Source: Vibrio sinaloensis (GTDB taxonomy: Bacteria > Pseudomonadota > Gammaproteobacteria > Enterobacterales > Vibrionaceae). From it: a stretch of 64,000 nucleotides of DNA. Shown here piece after piece: positions 30,960 through 41,032 of this stretch. The DNA is taken from the NCBI RefSeq assembly GCF_023195835.1, contig NZ_CP096199.1:1-64000 (forward strand), read 5' to 3'. Both the position numbers and the translations under genes were made by a program. The notes beneath the pieces were generated by a model. That model was given only the letters and a program-made list of their open reading frames with translations, was not told the origin of the DNA and ran no database searches. Numbering within the stretch: the first letter of the stretch is position 1; each line of letters opens with the position of its first letter.

Positions 30960-32378
30960 TTACAGTTTCTTAATGAAACGGCTTTCGACAGCAGTAGAGA
31001 AGTCTTGGCTATCCGAGAGTATAAACTGAATTGTGGAAACCGGAGAGCTAAGATTGTCTGGATTGACGCCCAAACTCATTGGCAAGTTAAGCACTTCGCC
31101 TGGGGCGACTTGGATAGTTTGCTTGCCGTACCATGAGACATCGCTGAGCCCCTCGACGCTGAGGCGATACTCTTGTGCTCGCTGAGTTTTGTTGATGATC
31201 TTGAGCGTGTAAGTGTTTTCGACTTCGCCCATGCCATTGACTCTAAATAGCTGATTTCGGTCGCGCAGTACGCTCAAACCCGCAGGGTCGACACTCGCCA
31301 CTTGGACGAAGAACAGACCAATCATCACCAACAACACAGCGCCATAACCGAGCAGTTTCGGCCGCGCGACTTTAGTGTGTTTGCCAGAGAGACGATGCTC
31401 AGTGGTATAGCTAATCAGCCCTTTTTCATAACCCATGCGCTCCATGGTCTGATCACAGGCATCAATACAAGCGCCACAGTTTATGCACTCATACTGCAGG
31501 CCGTCGCGAATATCAATACCGGTCGGACACACCTGCACGCACAAGTCACAGTCGATACAATCCCCTAAACCGAGTGCTTTGGGATCGGCTTTGCGCGAAC
31601 GAGGTCCACGAGTTTCACCACGTTTGCTGTCGTAACCGACAATAAAGGTGTCTTTATCGAACATCGCAGATTGGAAACGCGCATACGGGCACATATGAAC
31701 ACACACAATTGAGCGCATCCAGCCAGCGTTGGCGTAGGTACAGCCGGCAAAAAACAGCACCCAAAATACCGGCCAGAAAGCGGCATCAAAGGTAAAGAAC
31801 CCAACAACCAGCTCTTTGACGGGAATAAAATAGCCGACGAATGTCAGGCCAGTGGCGATAGCGATGGCAATCCAGGCGGCATGTTTGGCCACTTTACGCA
31901 TCAGTAGATTCGAGGTGAGCTTGTTGGCGTCTTGTTTGCGACGCTTGTTGGCACTGCCTTCCAGTTTCTCTTCAAACCAGATGTACATAAAGGTCCACAC
32001 GGTTTGCGGACACAAGTAGCCACACCAGACACGGCCTAAAAAGGTGGTGAGAAAGAACAAACCGAAGGCGGCTATCATAAACAACAGGGCGAGTAAGGTC
32101 AGATCTTGCGGATAGAGGGTGGTGCCAAAAAAGTTAAACTGTTGGTTGCCGATATCCAACAAGATCGCTTGGCGATCGCCGTAGGGGATCCATGGCACCA
32201 TGCCGAACAGCACCAATAAAAACCAGCCTCCATAGCGACGTAGTTTCTGAAATGTTCCTTTACTTTCGCGAACATAGATTCGATTGCTAGGGTTAAACCT
32301 GTCCCCTTTGGTTTTGTGGGTCTTGGGGTTAAAGGTTTTGGGAGTCACATCTTTGACATCAATTTTATCCCGACTCAT
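30960..32378 (-). CDS. ccoG: Cytochrome c oxidase accessory protein CcoG (RdxA/FixG)
   Basis: CcoG is a membrane polyferredoxin that reduces Cu2+ for assembly of the cbb3-type oxidase. The 472-residue protein has about five transmembrane segments, the WCGYLCPQTVW motif, VHMCPYARFQSAMFD, and two ferredoxin-type clusters (CIDCDLCVQVCPTGIDIR; CINCGACIDACDQTM), then a C-terminal immunoglobulin-like periplasmic domain. The cbb3 genes are not adjacent. No FNR box was recognised in the 250 bases upstream. Confidence 0.93.
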   Translation of the reverse strand: MSRDKIDVKDVTPKTFNPKTHKTKGDRFNPSNRIYVRESKGTFQKLRRYGGWFLLVLFGMVPWIPYGDRQAILLDIGNQQFNFFGTTLYPQDLTLLALLFMIAAFGLFFLTTFLGRVWCGYLCPQTVWTFMYIWFEEKLEGSANKRRKQDANKLTSNLLMRKVAKHAAWIAIAIATGLTFVGYFIPVKELVVGFFTFDAAFWPVFWVLFFAGCTYANAGWMRSIVCVHMCPYARFQSAMFDKDTFIVGYDSKRGETRGPRSRKADPKALGLGDCIDCDLCVQVCPTGIDIRDGLQYECINCGACIDACDQTMERMGYEKGLISYTTEHRLSGKHTKVARPKLLGYGAVLLVMIGLFFVQVASVDPAGLSVLRDRNQLFRVNGMGEVENTYTLKIINKTQRAQEYRLSVEGLSDVSWYGKQTIQVAPGEVLNLPMSLGVNPDNLSSPVSTIQFILSDSQDFSTAVESRFIKKL

Positions 32379-32594
32379 TACGCTTCCTTTTAAGGCTAAA
32401 TGGCGAGATTTCTATTGCTCTCGCTCGGTATTGTGCTGGTTTTATATTTTAGTAAGTTCTTATGGACGGCGATTATATACCCGATAACAAATTTATTTCT
32501 TTAAGGCTATCAACCTTTAACAACAAAGTGCACAACAGTTCTATAAATAAATCGCCTAACAGTTTTTTGTTTTAAAACGATTTATATATAAAAA

Positions 32595-32614
32595 AAGCGA
32601 CCCACAGGTCGCTT
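32595..32614 (-). terminator. Intrinsic terminator of yihD
   Basis: AAGCGACC (32595-32602) and GGTCGCTT (32607-32614) flank CACA; on the minus strand TTTTATATAT follows. It lies 17 bases past the yihD stop. Confidence 0.88.
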
Positions 32615-32631
32615 ACTTAGCGTATAAATGT

Positions 32632-32898
32632 TTAGTCGATCAGGCCACGGGCACGCAAAATGGCGGTTTTAAAGTCGTCTTCTTGGTCTTTCTTTAGGCC
32701 CGGAATCATTTCGTCTTTGTCACTGTTGCGCATTTTAAGATGGTAAATAAGAACATCGTCTGTCAGATCTTCTAGTTTGCCCTCATAGCCCGCTTCTTGA
32801 GCAAGCTTAACGATCATCTGTAGCAGGTTGAGTTCTTGGTCTTTTTGCCACTCGGGCTCAAGCAGCTCGAGTAACTCTTCAATGCGATGGCATTTCAT
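32632..32898 (-). CDS. yihD: YihD family protein (DUF1040)
   Basis: YihD is a small conserved cytoplasmic protein of unknown function. The start is ATG 32898 ([19 protein letters not shown]) with GGAG upstream, giving 88 residues against 89 in E. coli; a frame five codons longer is less likely. The block [19 protein letters not shown] and the C-terminal [13 protein letters not shown] are the family signature. It has its own terminator. Confidence 0.93.
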   Translation of the reverse strand: MKCHRIEELLELLEPEWQKDQELNLLQMIVKLAQEAGYEGKLEDLTDDVLIYHLKMRNSDKDEMIPGLKKDQEDDFKTAILRARGLID

Positions 32899-32965
32899 CG
32901 GCTTTCTCCACATTTTTTATAATGATTTGTAGCCAAAGGTATCAAATTGAGCCATCGAAGGTAAG

Positions 32966-32994
32966 AAAAAAGCGCAGTGGGCACTGCGCTTTTT
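32966..32994 (-). terminator. Intrinsic terminator of the 55-residue protein gene
   Basis: AGCGCAGTG (32971-32979) pairs with CACTGCGCT (32982-32990). Runs of A and T on both sides let it work in either direction, but only the minus-strand small gene ends towards it, 51 bases after that gene's stop. Confidence 0.85.
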
Positions 32995-33045
32995 AATTTT
33001 ACCAAGCGGGATAAATATGTGATCGGATATTTATGCTGTTTGGTA

Positions 33046-33213
33046 TTAAGCTGCTTGAACAACTTTGGCAGGAGCGGTGGCCATTACGGCTGCTTGCTCG
33101 ACCAAAGTCATCGCCGGAGCAGATTTTTTTGCCATTGGAGCGGCGACAAAGCCACTGCGACGGCGCATCGCACTACGGTTGGTGTGCGAAAACCTGACTG
33201 CTGTTGGGCGCAT
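33046..33213 (-). CDS. Uncharacterised 55-residue very basic, alanine-rich protein
   Basis: A frame from ATG 33213 to TAA 33046-33048 is too short for a 60-codon cut-off. AGGT lies eight bases before the ATG. The N-terminal 30 residues are strongly basic (RFSHTNRSAMRRRS at 7-20, MAKKS at 27-31); the rest is alanine-rich (VEQAAVMATAPAKVVQAA at 38-55). There are nine Arg/Lys, one Glu, 14 Ala and no Cys or Trp. A dedicated terminator follows and about 290 bases with dyads precede it, so it looks like a stand-alone gene. Function and family are not recognised; a nucleic-acid or ribosome ligand is only a guess from charge. Confidence 0.65.
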   Translation of the reverse strand: MRPTAVRFSHTNRSAMRRRSGFVAAPMAKKSAPAMTLVEQAAVMATAPAKVVQAA

Positions 33214-33340
33214 TAAGGTACCTAACTGTCAGGCATATCCATTGCCAATGTAATGGCCTGATTAACTATGAGTTGAGCTTCATCGCTGAAGTTTGGCTCT
33301 TTCTGGCTTACGCCAATCCAAATAATTAATCAGGGTTATC

Positions 33341-33356
33341 GATATGCACGCATATC
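33341..33356. promoter_or_regulatory. Operator-like 16-bp dyad upstream of the 55-residue gene
   Basis: GATATGCACGCATATC has two perfect 7-bp arms around AC. It lies between the small minus-strand gene (starts 33213) and the plus-strand Spo0M-like gene (starts 33508). The protein that might bind it is unknown. Confidence 0.4.
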
Positions 33357-33380
33357 AATAAATAGATTAGCACTAACAGT

Positions 33381-33409
33381 TTGACTGGTCGATAAATAAT
33401 CGATGTCAA
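33381..33409. promoter_or_regulatory. Nested inverted repeat in the divergent regulatory region
   Basis: TTGAC (33381-33385) and TCGAT (33389-33393) are mirrored by ATCGA (33399-33403) and GTCAA (33405-33409) around AAATA. Either strand also offers a TTGAC(A/T) -35-like hexamer here, so it may overlap both divergent promoters. Apart from these dyads nothing was seen in 33214-33507. Confidence 0.4.
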
Positions 33410-33507
33410 TCCACTACAATTATGTGAACAACTCACTAGTCGTGATACGGTGATGCAGATTAGTATGGACATCTCTAGATTGTCTCGTTGATGCCACGGA
33501 GGTAAGT

Positions 33508-34305
33508 ATGTCGTTATTCAAAAAAACCTTGGCGAGTTTTGGGATAGGTTCTGCAAAAGTCGATTCGGTATTGCAGCAAGAAGTGCTGTACCCGGGGCAA
33601 AAGGTCAATATTACCATTCATGTTTATGGCGGCTCGACCGAGCAAGAGATCGATAACATCGACCTCAAACTCTATTGTCGCTATATCAAAGAGGTCCCCG
33701 CGGACCCTGATAAGAGTCAGAATAATGCCGGAAGAATGCGTCGAGTACCGGCAAACTATGCGTTGGCCAAATGGTCACTGCCGTATGCGTTTACCATCAA
33801 ACCTGGCGAGACCCGCGATTTCAATGTTGAGCTGGATGTGCCTTGGAACACCCCGATTACGGTGGGTGACTCCAAAGTATGGTTAGAGACAGGGTTGGAT
33901 ATTGCGATGGCCAAAGACCCAACCGATACCGATATTTTGACCGTGAGACCAGATGCGCTACTCGATGGTATTTTTACCGCTTTGGAGGAGCAAGGACTGC
34001 GTATTCGTCAGGTGGAGTGTGAAGAGGTGGATGGCTTTGCTTTGCCGTTTGTTCAAGAGTTTGAGTTTGTGCCGACTACCGGACCTTTTCATGGCCGCTG
34101 GCGCGAATTAGAAGTGGTGGCGTACCGCACCGACGATGAGTTGCAAATGTGGTTTGAGATAGATCGCCACCGTGAGGGAGCGAAAGGCATGCTTGCTAGC
34201 TTGCTTGGCATCGGCCAATTGAAACGTCAACTGGCGATCCCGCTTCACACCTCAGCGCAAGAGGCCGGTCAGCAAGTCTTAGCCTATTTAGACCAGCACT
34301 CTTAA
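33508..34305 (+). CDS. Spo0M-like (SpoOM/arrestin-fold) protein
   Basis: The 265-residue cytoplasmic protein starts MSLFKKTLASFGIGSAKVDS behind GGAGG. The layout LYPGQKVNITIHVYGG, IDLKLYCRY, LPYAFTIKPGETRDFNVELD and WLETGLDIAMAKDP-type is that of the sporulation-control Spo0M family (arrestin-like N-domain), found also in non-sporulating bacteria. Its role in Vibrio is not established. It is a single gene with a possibly regulated divergent upstream region. Confidence 0.85.
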   Translation: MSLFKKTLASFGIGSAKVDSVLQQEVLYPGQKVNITIHVYGGSTEQEIDNIDLKLYCRYIKEVPADPDKSQNNAGRMRRVPANYALAKWSLPYAFTIKPGETRDFNVELDVPWNTPITVGDSKVWLETGLDIAMAKDPTDTDILTVRPDALLDGIFTALEEQGLRIRQVECEEVDGFALPFVQEFEFVPTTGPFHGRWRELEVVAYRTDDELQMWFEIDRHREGAKGMLASLLGIGQLKRQLAIPLHTSAQEAGQQVLAYLDQHS

Positions 34306-34319
34306 CCAAAATTTAACCG

Positions 34320-34348
34320 CTTTCAGCTTACAGGTGTAAGCTTAATAT
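34320..34348 (+). promoter_or_regulatory. Promoter with an operator dyad in its spacer, ahead of the hemolysin III-type gene
   Basis: CTTTCA (34320-34325) and TAATAT (34343-34348) are spaced by 17 bases. The dyad AGCTTACA-GG-TGTAAGCT (34325-34342) fills the spacer almost exactly, the placement of a repressor or MerR-like operator. It could instead be a weak hairpin after the Spo0M-like gene, but no T run follows. Confidence 0.45.
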
Positions 34349-34397
34349 GCCATACTCTTGAGTCATTATTCTAAACATGATTCGGAGTATGGTGTTG

Positions 34398-35051
34398 ATG
34401 TCTGCTATCCCTGCCTCTCAGTACAGTACCAAGGAAGAGTTTGCCAATACGCTGACCCATGCGATTGGCATGGTGTTAAGTATTGTTGGTTTAGTGCTGC
34501 TTTTGGTGAAGGCCAATCAACACGATGCCGATGCATTAACCATCACCAGTATGGCTATTTACGGCGCAAGTATGATTGTGTTGTTTCTCGCTTCGACCTT
34601 GTACCACGCGATCCCTCATCAACGAGCCAAACGCGCGCTTAAGACTTTTGACCACTGCGCTATCTACTTGTTGATCGCCGGCAGCTACACGCCTTTTTTG
34701 CTGGTGAGCTTACGCACCCCGCTGGCAATGGGATTGATGGCCGTCATCTGGGGGATTGCGCTGTTTGGCATCTTGATGAAACTGGCGTTTGTTTACCGCT
34801 TTAAGAAGTTGTCTTTGGTGACGTATTTGCTGATGGGTTGGCTGTCGCTGATAGTGATTTACCAACTGGCGATCACCTTGTCGATCGGAGGATTAACCTT
34901 GTTGGCGCTAGGTGGCGTGATCTACTCACTCGGGGTTATCTTTTATGTCGCAAAACGCATCCCATATAACCATGCGATTTGGCACGGCTTTGTCCTGGCG
35001 GGATGCGCCTGTCACTTTTTGGCGATTTATCTCTATGTCGAGCCTGTTTAA
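34398..35051 (+). CDS. trhA: Hemolysin III family membrane protein (TrhA/YqfA)
   Basis: Members of this PAQR-like family are seven-helix membrane proteins; the E. coli homologue affects membrane energetics. The sequence shows [60 protein letters not shown] and [21 protein letters not shown], with the conserved histidines of the family. The start chosen is ATG 34398 (217 residues; GGAG ten bases upstream); in-frame ATGs at 34389 and 34377 are possible. The stop overlaps convergent trkH by 3 bases. Confidence 0.9.
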   Translation: MSAIPASQYSTKEEFANTLTHAIGMVLSIVGLVLLLVKANQHDADALTITSMAIYGASMIVLFLASTLYHAIPHQRAKRALKTFDHCAIYLLIAGSYTPFLLVSLRTPLAMGLMAVIWGIALFGILMKLAFVYRFKKLSLVTYLLMGWLSLIVIYQLAITLSIGGLTLLALGGVIYSLGVIFYVAKRIPYNHAIWHGFVLAGCACHFLAIYLYVEPV

Positions 35052-36493
35052 CGTCGCCAGAAAGCGGGAAAGAAGAGCACCAGTAAGGTTAAGATCTCTA
35101 ATCGCCCCATTAACATACCTAAGCTCAACAACCATTTAGCGGCATCAGGTAGCGGGGCAAAGTTACCGGTTGGGCCGATGACGCTACCCATACCAGGGCC
35201 GACATTCGCCACTGCGGTAATCGAGCCGGATATGCTGGTGATCGGATCGAGTCCCATTGCACTGAGGCCACCGGCAATGGCAATAATCGTGATAAAGAAA
35301 GTCAAACCAAAAGCCACCACCGAGCGAACAATATCGTCGTTGACTGGACGCTGATTGTATCGCTGCACAAACACCCCCGATGGGTGAATCAGCTTCATCA
35401 TTTGTTTATTAAGCAGTGTCATTGCGATTTGAAAACGGAATATTTTGATGCCGCCAGAGGTTGACCCGGAGCACGCGCCGGCCATCATCAAAAAAGCAAA
35501 TAGCGTGGTCGGCAGTGCGCCCCAAGCGGTGAAGTCTTCTAAGCCAAAACCTGTGGTGGTCACCACAGACACGATGTTGAACATCGACACACGCAACGCA
35601 TCAAGCACCGCATAGCCATCACGAATCACCAACCAGGCTGCGATAATCAAACTAGAGATGAGAAACAGGTAGCTAAAACCGCGTACCTGAGCATCATCAA
35701 GCAGCTCGTGGAATCTGCGCTTGCGAATGGCGGCGACAAATAACAAGAAAGGTAAACCTCCGAGGAACATAAACAGAGTCGCGACCCAGTGTGCACCGTT
35801 GGAGAAATGGTTCATTGAGCCGTCGGAGGTCGAGTAACCACCGGTCGATAGGGTAGTGAAAGCGTGGTTTATCGCTTCAAACAGGTTCATGCCCGTTAGC
35901 AGGTAGCCGACGATGCACAAGCCGGTGAGCGCTAGATAGACAGTAACGATATTCTTGGCCACTGTTTTGGCTCTTGGGCTGCTTTTATCTGACCAGTCGG
36001 AGGATTCGGTATGGAATAGCTTCATCCCTCCGACGTTGAGCATCGGCAGTACCGCCACGGCCATGACGATAAAGCCAATGCCACCGAGCCACTGCAAAAT
36101 TGACCGCCACAGTAGGATACTGGGCGCCATGTTATCTAGCCCACTCAGCACAGTAGAACCTGTGGTGGTAATGCCAGACATGGTTTCAAAGTAGGCGTCG
36201 GTAAAGCTAATGTGGTTGATAAACACAAAGGGCAAGGCGGCGAACGCGCTGGTGATTATCCACACCAAACTGGTGATCAAGAACATATCCCGTACACTCA
36301 GTTTGAACGCCTTAGTTCGGCCTATACTTAAGCAGATAAACGCGGCCAAGTGGGTGATCAGCACTGACTGGCCAAATTCGAGAAAGCCAGCGCTGCCAGT
36401 CACAAAGGCAACTATGGTCGGCACGTACATAAACAGCGCCAGTTTTGACAGGACCAGTCCTATCACAAAGAGCACTGGGCGGAAGTTCACCAT
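35048..36493 (-). CDS. trkH: Trk potassium uptake channel subunit TrkH
   Basis: TrkH is the ion-conducting membrane subunit of the Trk K+ uptake system. The 481-residue protein has the four pore repeats with filter-like segments ([61 protein letters not shown]). It starts 9 bases after trkA, the cytoplasmic gating subunit, and both belong to the def-fmt-rsmB-trkA-trkH direction. Confidence 0.97.
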   Translation of the reverse strand: MVNFRPVLFVIGLVLSKLALFMYVPTIVAFVTGSAGFLEFGQSVLITHLAAFICLSIGRTKAFKLSVRDMFLITSLVWIITSAFAALPFVFINHISFTDAYFETMSGITTTGSTVLSGLDNMAPSILLWRSILQWLGGIGFIVMAVAVLPMLNVGGMKLFHTESSDWSDKSSPRAKTVAKNIVTVYLALTGLCIVGYLLTGMNLFEAINHAFTTLSTGGYSTSDGSMNHFSNGAHWVATLFMFLGGLPFLLFVAAIRKRRFHELLDDAQVRGFSYLFLISSLIIAAWLVIRDGYAVLDALRVSMFNIVSVVTTTGFGLEDFTAWGALPTTLFAFLMMAGACSGSTSGGIKIFRFQIAMTLLNKQMMKLIHPSGVFVQRYNQRPVNDDIVRSVVAFGLTFFITIIAIAGGLSAMGLDPITSISGSITAVANVGPGMGSVIGPTGNFAPLPDAAKWLLSLGMLMGRLEILTLLVLFFPAFWRR

Positions 36494-36502
36494 GGCTTCG
36501 GC

Positions 36503-37879
36503 CTACAAAAAGAACGGGCTCGGTTGGAATAGCGCCTCGACGTCGGGCACGTACTTCTTGTCCACTAAGAACATCACCACATGGTCATCTTGCTCAATGA
36601 CCGTTCTATCATGGGCGATCAGCACTTCGTCGCCGCGGACAATCGCACCGATGGTGGTACCCGGTGGAAGCTTAATGTCACCAATGGCACGGCCAACCAC
36701 CTTAGACGTGGTTTCGTCGCCATGAGCGATGGCTTCGATCGCTTCGGCGGCGCCGCGACGTAGTGAAGAGACGTTGACAATATCCGCACGACGAACGTGG
36801 GTCAGTAGTGCCGATATCGTGGCTTGTTGTGGCGAAATCGCCACATCGATCACGCCGCCCTGTACTAGGTCTACGTAAGCGCCGCGTTGGATCAACACCA
36901 TCACTTTTTTCGCGCCCATCCGCTTGGCCAACATGGCAGACATGATGTTGGTTTCGTCTTCATTGGTCAGGGCGATAAACACATCGACCTGATCGATATT
37001 TTCCTCGGTCAATAACTCTTGGTCTGCTGCGTCTCCACAGAAAACGATGGTGTTTTCTAGCTCTTCAGACAGCTTTTCGGCGCGCTGATAACTGCGCTCA
37101 ATCAGTTTGACGCTGTAAGAGTGCTCAAGACGACGTGCGAGACTGGCGCCGATGTTGCCCCCGCCGACAATCATGATGCGGCGATAAGGTTTTTCCAGAC
37201 GCTGCAGCTCACTCATCACCGAGCGAATATGGTTGCTGGCCGCGACAAAAAACACCTCATCGTCGGCTTCGATGACGGTGGTGCCTTGCGGTCGAATCGG
37301 ACGGCCTTGGCGGAATATCGCCGCGACGCGAGTATCGATGTGCGGCATATGCTCACGCAGCGCCGATAAGGCATTCCCGACTAATGGGCCGCCATAGTAG
37401 GCTTTGACCGCCACTAAACTGACTTTCTGTTCGGCAAAACTGACCACTTGCAGGGCGCCCGGGTATTGAATCAAGCGCTCAATGTAGCTAGTCACTAGCT
37501 CTTCCGGCGCAATCAAGTGGTCAACCGGAACCGCGCCAGATTGAAATAGGGCTTCTTTTTCGGCCAAATACTGGGGTGAACGAATCCGTGCGATACGATT
37601 TGGGGTGTTAAACAGCGAGAAAGCGACCTGACAGGCAGCCATATTGGTTTCATCCATATTGGTGACTGCGACCAACATATCGGCATCTTGCGCGCCCGCT
37701 TCACGTAGAACGTCTGGGTGGCTAGCGTAGCCGTTAACGACGCGCAGGTCATACTTATCTTGTAGCTCACGCAAGCGGTCACTGTCTCGGTCTACGATGG
37801 TAATGTCGTTATTCTCGCCGACTAAGTTCTCTGCCAGTGTACCGCCAACCTGTCCTGCACCAAGGATGATGATTTTCAT
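36503..37879 (-). CDS. trkA: Trk system potassium transporter subunit TrkA
   Basis: TrkA is the peripheral NAD(H)-binding regulator that gates TrkH. The 458-residue length and double RCK architecture are standard: [20 protein letters not shown] at the first Rossmann motif and [19 protein letters not shown] at the second, each followed by a TrkA-C domain. It lies between rsmB (56 bases) and trkH (9 bases). Confidence 0.98.
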   Translation of the reverse strand: MKIIILGAGQVGGTLAENLVGENNDITIVDRDSDRLRELQDKYDLRVVNGYASHPDVLREAGAQDADMLVAVTNMDETNMAACQVAFSLFNTPNRIARIRSPQYLAEKEALFQSGAVPVDHLIAPEELVTSYIERLIQYPGALQVVSFAEQKVSLVAVKAYYGGPLVGNALSALREHMPHIDTRVAAIFRQGRPIRPQGTTVIEADDEVFFVAASNHIRSVMSELQRLEKPYRRIMIVGGGNIGASLARRLEHSYSVKLIERSYQRAEKLSEELENTIVFCGDAADQELLTEENIDQVDVFIALTNEDETNIMSAMLAKRMGAKKVMVLIQRGAYVDLVQGGVIDVAISPQQATISALLTHVRRADIVNVSSLRRGAAEAIEAIAHGDETTSKVVGRAIGDIKLPPGTTIGAIVRGDEVLIAHDRTVIEQDDHVVMFLVDKKYVPDVEALFQPSPFFL

Positions 37880-37935
37880 ACCGTTTTCTCGTTTAACTAA
37901 TCAAAAAGGCGCCAGTATGTCTGCCGCCGTATCGG

Positions 37936-39216
37936 TTACGCGTTTTTGTTGAGGATGGCGTAGTAGAAGCCATCCATGTCCTCTTCACCTGGCAAGATTT
38001 GGCGACCAGGATTGTCTACTGTCGAACCGTGCAGTTGAGCATCCTTGGTTCGCGCCAAGAAGGCTTTCACCTGCTCACGGTTTTCTTGCGGAGTGATAGA
38101 ACAAGTCGCATAAACTAGCGTGCCACCTGGCTTTAGCTGCTGCCACATCGCATCCAGAATTTCACTTTGCAGCTTGGCCAAAGCCTCGATATCGTCGGCT
38201 CGACGTAGCCATTTGATGTCTGGATGACGACGAATCACGCCAGTCGCTGAGCAAGGGGCATCGAGTAGAATGCGATCAAATTGCTCACCTTGCCACCAAT
38301 CTTGTGGATTTCGTGCGTCACCGCAAATCACCTTGGCTTTGAGGTTCAAGCGCTCTAAGTTATCGTGAACGCGCTTTAAACGACTCTCATCGCAGTCGAT
38401 AGCGACCACTTCACAGCCTTGAGTACGCTCTAGGATATGCGCCGTTTTGCCACCGGGTGCAGCGCAGCAATCTAAGATCAGTTCACCATCTTGTGGCGTC
38501 AGGTAGTTGATGGATAACTGAGCCGCCGCGTCTTGAACCGACACCCAACCTTTGTCAAAGCCTGGCAACTGAGTGACATCACACGGTGCGGCTAATTTTA
38601 CGGCGTCTTTGGCTTCGCTATGAATCGAGTTATCTATGTTTTCATTTTTAAGCAGTTCAAGGTACTCATCGCGCGAGTGGTGTTGATGGTTCACACGCAG
38701 CCACATCGGTGCCTTACTGTTGTTTGCTGCAACAATCTCTTGCCACTGCTGCGGATAGCTTTCCTGTAGCAGCTTAAGTAGCCAGCTAGGGTGGCCGTAC
38801 TTGCCGGCGTTATGACTCACCGCTAAAGCGTCTAATTCTTCTTGATTGCGCTGGTAGTTGCGTAATACCGCGTTGATTAAGCCACGCAAGCGCGGGCCTT
38901 TCAGCGTTTTGGTGCCTTCTACTGTTTCGCCGACAGCCGCGTGTGCAGGAATTCGCATAAAGCTCAGTTGGTAGATGCCCACTAAGATCAGGTGATGAAA
39001 AACGCGCTGCTTCCCCTTGAGCGGTTTATCCATCAGCTCATTGGCGATCGATTCTAAACGCGGTAGGTAACGCAGAGCACCGTAGCAGATCTCTTGTAAC
39101 AGTGCGTGATCACGAGGCTTGATGGTTTGTTGCGCCGCAGGAAGGGCGTTGGAAAGAGAGTGACCTTTATCGACCACTTGAAATAGGACGTTGGCTGCTG
39201 CAGCGCGAACATTCAT
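37936..39216 (-). CDS. rsmB: 16S rRNA (cytosine-967 C5)-methyltransferase RsmB
   Basis: RsmB (Sun) methylates C967 of 16S rRNA. The 426-residue protein has the N-terminal NusB-like domain ([19 protein letters not shown]) and the SAM domain with [16 protein letters not shown], the [20 protein letters not shown] cysteine loop and the catalytic [16 protein letters not shown] hairpin without a T run separates it from fmt upstream. Confidence 0.97.
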   Translation of the reverse strand: MNVRAAAANVLFQVVDKGHSLSNALPAAQQTIKPRDHALLQEICYGALRYLPRLESIANELMDKPLKGKQRVFHHLILVGIYQLSFMRIPAHAAVGETVEGTKTLKGPRLRGLINAVLRNYQRNQEELDALAVSHNAGKYGHPSWLLKLLQESYPQQWQEIVAANNSKAPMWLRVNHQHHSRDEYLELLKNENIDNSIHSEAKDAVKLAAPCDVTQLPGFDKGWVSVQDAAAQLSINYLTPQDGELILDCCAAPGGKTAHILERTQGCEVVAIDCDESRLKRVHDNLERLNLKAKVICGDARNPQDWWQGEQFDRILLDAPCSATGVIRRHPDIKWLRRADDIEALAKLQSEILDAMWQQLKPGGTLVYATCSITPQENREQVKAFLARTKDAQLHGSTVDNPGRQILPGEEDMDGFYYAILNKNA

Positions 39217-39271
39217 GTTGAATACCTTGTTGCTGAGAAGGCATCTCTGCCTTCGAAAAGTTCGTAATAGT

Positions 39272-39296
39272 GAGCCTGACTTGGTTGGTCAGGCTC
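39272..39296 (-). other. Hairpin between fmt and rsmB
   Basis: GAGCCTGAC (39272-39280) and GTCAGGCTC (39288-39296) form a perfect 9-bp stem with a seven-base loop. Neither strand continues with a T run, so an mRNA-stability or partial-attenuation hairpin inside the operon is more likely than a terminator. Confidence 0.5.
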
Positions 39297-39306
39297 GAAT
39301 AGGGGA

Positions 39307-40254
39307 TTAGCTAAGCTCGCTACCCACCTCAAACCAGCTCGCGCGGGCATTGAGGATATCTTGCACAGGCATGGCTTTTTTACCCGGAACCTGCAGTTGC
39401 TCAAGCACCAATACATCTTGGCCTGTTGCCACGTAGATACCTGACTTATCAGCGCGCAAAATGGTGCCTGCTGGCTTATCTGCAGATTGCGCCTCAACCC
39501 GGCTTTGCCAAACTTTGATACTGTGCTCGGCTGCAACAAAGTGGCTCATCGGCCAAGGATTGAAAGCACGAACGCAACGTTCAATGTGTGCTGCGTCGTC
39601 GTTCCAGTTGATGCGCGCTTCCTCTTTACTCAGTTTCTTCGCGTAGTTGGCGAGCGCGTCATCCTGTTTCTCTGCCACGGCAGAGCCGTTGGCAATATCG
39701 GTCAGGCACTCGACCAGCGCTTGTGGACCGAGTTCTGCTAGCTTTTCGTACATGGAAGCGCTGGTGTCTGTCGCTTCTATCGGCAGGGTGGCAATCTTCA
39801 GCATATCGCCAGTATCTAGGCCGATATCCATCTGCATAATGGTCACGCCCGTCTCTTTATCTCCAGCCCAGATAGAGCGTTGGATCGGTGCCGCGCCGCG
39901 CCAGCGCGGAAGAATCGAGCCATGGACATTGATACATCCCAGCTTCGGAGTATCCAGTACCGCTTGCGGTAGCAGTAACCCGTAAGCCACGACTACCATA
40001 AGGTCGGCATTGAGGTCGGCCAGCTGTTGTTTGGCTTCATCAGACTTGAAATTCTCAGGCTGGTAAACCGCAATATCATGCTCAACCGCGATATTTTTTA
40101 CCGGGCTTGCTGTTAGCTTTTTGCCACGACCTGCAGGACGGTCAGGTTGGGTATAAACAGCGATAATCTCGTGCTCCGAAGACAACAACGCCGCCAAGTG
40201 ACGGGCGGCGAAATCCGGAGTACCAGCAAAAACAATTTTCAAAGGTTTGCTCAA
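39307..40254 (-). CDS. fmt: Methionyl-tRNA formyltransferase
   Basis: Fmt formylates initiator Met-tRNA with 10-formyl-THF. The 315-residue product starts [20 protein letters not shown] and has the catalytic block [20 protein letters not shown] and the [17 protein letters not shown] segment of the formyl-transfer site, then a C-terminal tRNA-binding OB domain. It is 26 bases after def, the enzyme that removes the formyl group, and is followed by rsmB. Confidence 0.98.
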   Translation of the reverse strand: MSKPLKIVFAGTPDFAARHLAALLSSEHEIIAVYTQPDRPAGRGKKLTASPVKNIAVEHDIAVYQPENFKSDEAKQQLADLNADLMVVVAYGLLLPQAVLDTPKLGCINVHGSILPRWRGAAPIQRSIWAGDKETGVTIMQMDIGLDTGDMLKIATLPIEATDTSASMYEKLAELGPQALVECLTDIANGSAVAEKQDDALANYAKKLSKEEARINWNDDAAHIERCVRAFNPWPMSHFVAAEHSIKVWQSRVEAQSADKPAGTILRADKSGIYVATGQDVLVLEQLQVPGKKAMPVQDILNARASWFEVGSELS

Positions 40255-40280
40255 GGTACCTTCCTTCTTATAGTTAGCGG

Positions 40281-40799
40281 TTAGGCGTTTGCGTTTCTCT
40301 CGTTAAAGCGCTTAATCTTCGCAAGCTTGTCTTGGATGCGTTTGCGCTTTAATGGTGAAAGGTAGTCAACAAACAACTTGCCTTCTAGGTGATCAAGTTC
40401 ATGCTGCACACAAATGGCCAGCAGGTCGTCGGCCTCAAAGGTGAACGCTTCACCGTCGCGGTTCAGTGCTTTGACTGTCACTTCAGCAGCTCGCGGCACT
40501 AAAGCGCGCGCACCGGGAACAGACAAACAACCTTCCTCGATACCGTCATCACCGCGTTTCTCAATGATTTCTGGGTTGATCAGAACCATAGGTTGGTCAC
40601 GTGTATCGGAAACATCGATCACGACAATACGCTGGTGAACATCCACTTGCGTTGCGGCTAGGCCAATACCTTCTTCGTCGTACATGGTTTCAATCATGTC
40701 ATCGACTAATTTTTGAATCTCAGGAGTCACCTTTTCTACCGGCTTTGCTACCGTGCGTAGGCGCTCATCTGGGAATGTTAATACTTGTAATACAGACAT
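40281..40799 (-). CDS. def: Peptide deformylase
   Basis: Def removes the N-formyl group of nascent proteins using Fe2+. The start is ATG 40799 ([20 protein letters not shown]), giving 172 residues; a frame 25 codons longer runs into the upstream promoter region. The three metal-site motifs [19 protein letters not shown] and [12 protein letters not shown] are intact. It opens the def-fmt-rsmB-trkA-trkH run and is divergent from dprA. Confidence 0.98.
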   Translation of the reverse strand: MSVLQVLTFPDERLRTVAKPVEKVTPEIQKLVDDMIETMYDEEGIGLAATQVDVHQRIVVIDVSDTRDQPMVLINPEIIEKRGDDGIEEGCLSVPGARALVPRAAEVTVKALNRDGEAFTFEADDLLAICVQHELDHLEGKLFVDYLSPLKRKRIQDKLAKIKRFNERNANA

Positions 40800-41032
40800 A
40801 TACACTCGAAATGTTGAACTGTGCTGGATCAGGATAAACCTCGTTGGCTCAATTCTAGACATTTTATGCGCCAAATGACAGCATCAAAACGCTTTTGAAC
40901 GGCCTGTGTTTCAGATTCATCCTTCTGTTTGATTGAGAAAAGAGTGACCTTTGTGAGCCAGTCTGGCGCACAGCGGCCCATTGAACCTTGACCTAGGCTC
41001 TCCCTGTTCTCCTCACTGGTGTCCCTTCGTCT

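Noticed and set aside
32977..33253. Plus-strand frames of 79 and 62 codons opposite the 55-residue protein
   Set aside because: One begins inside the terminator stem, neither has a Shine-Dalgarno, and composition favours the minus-strand frame.
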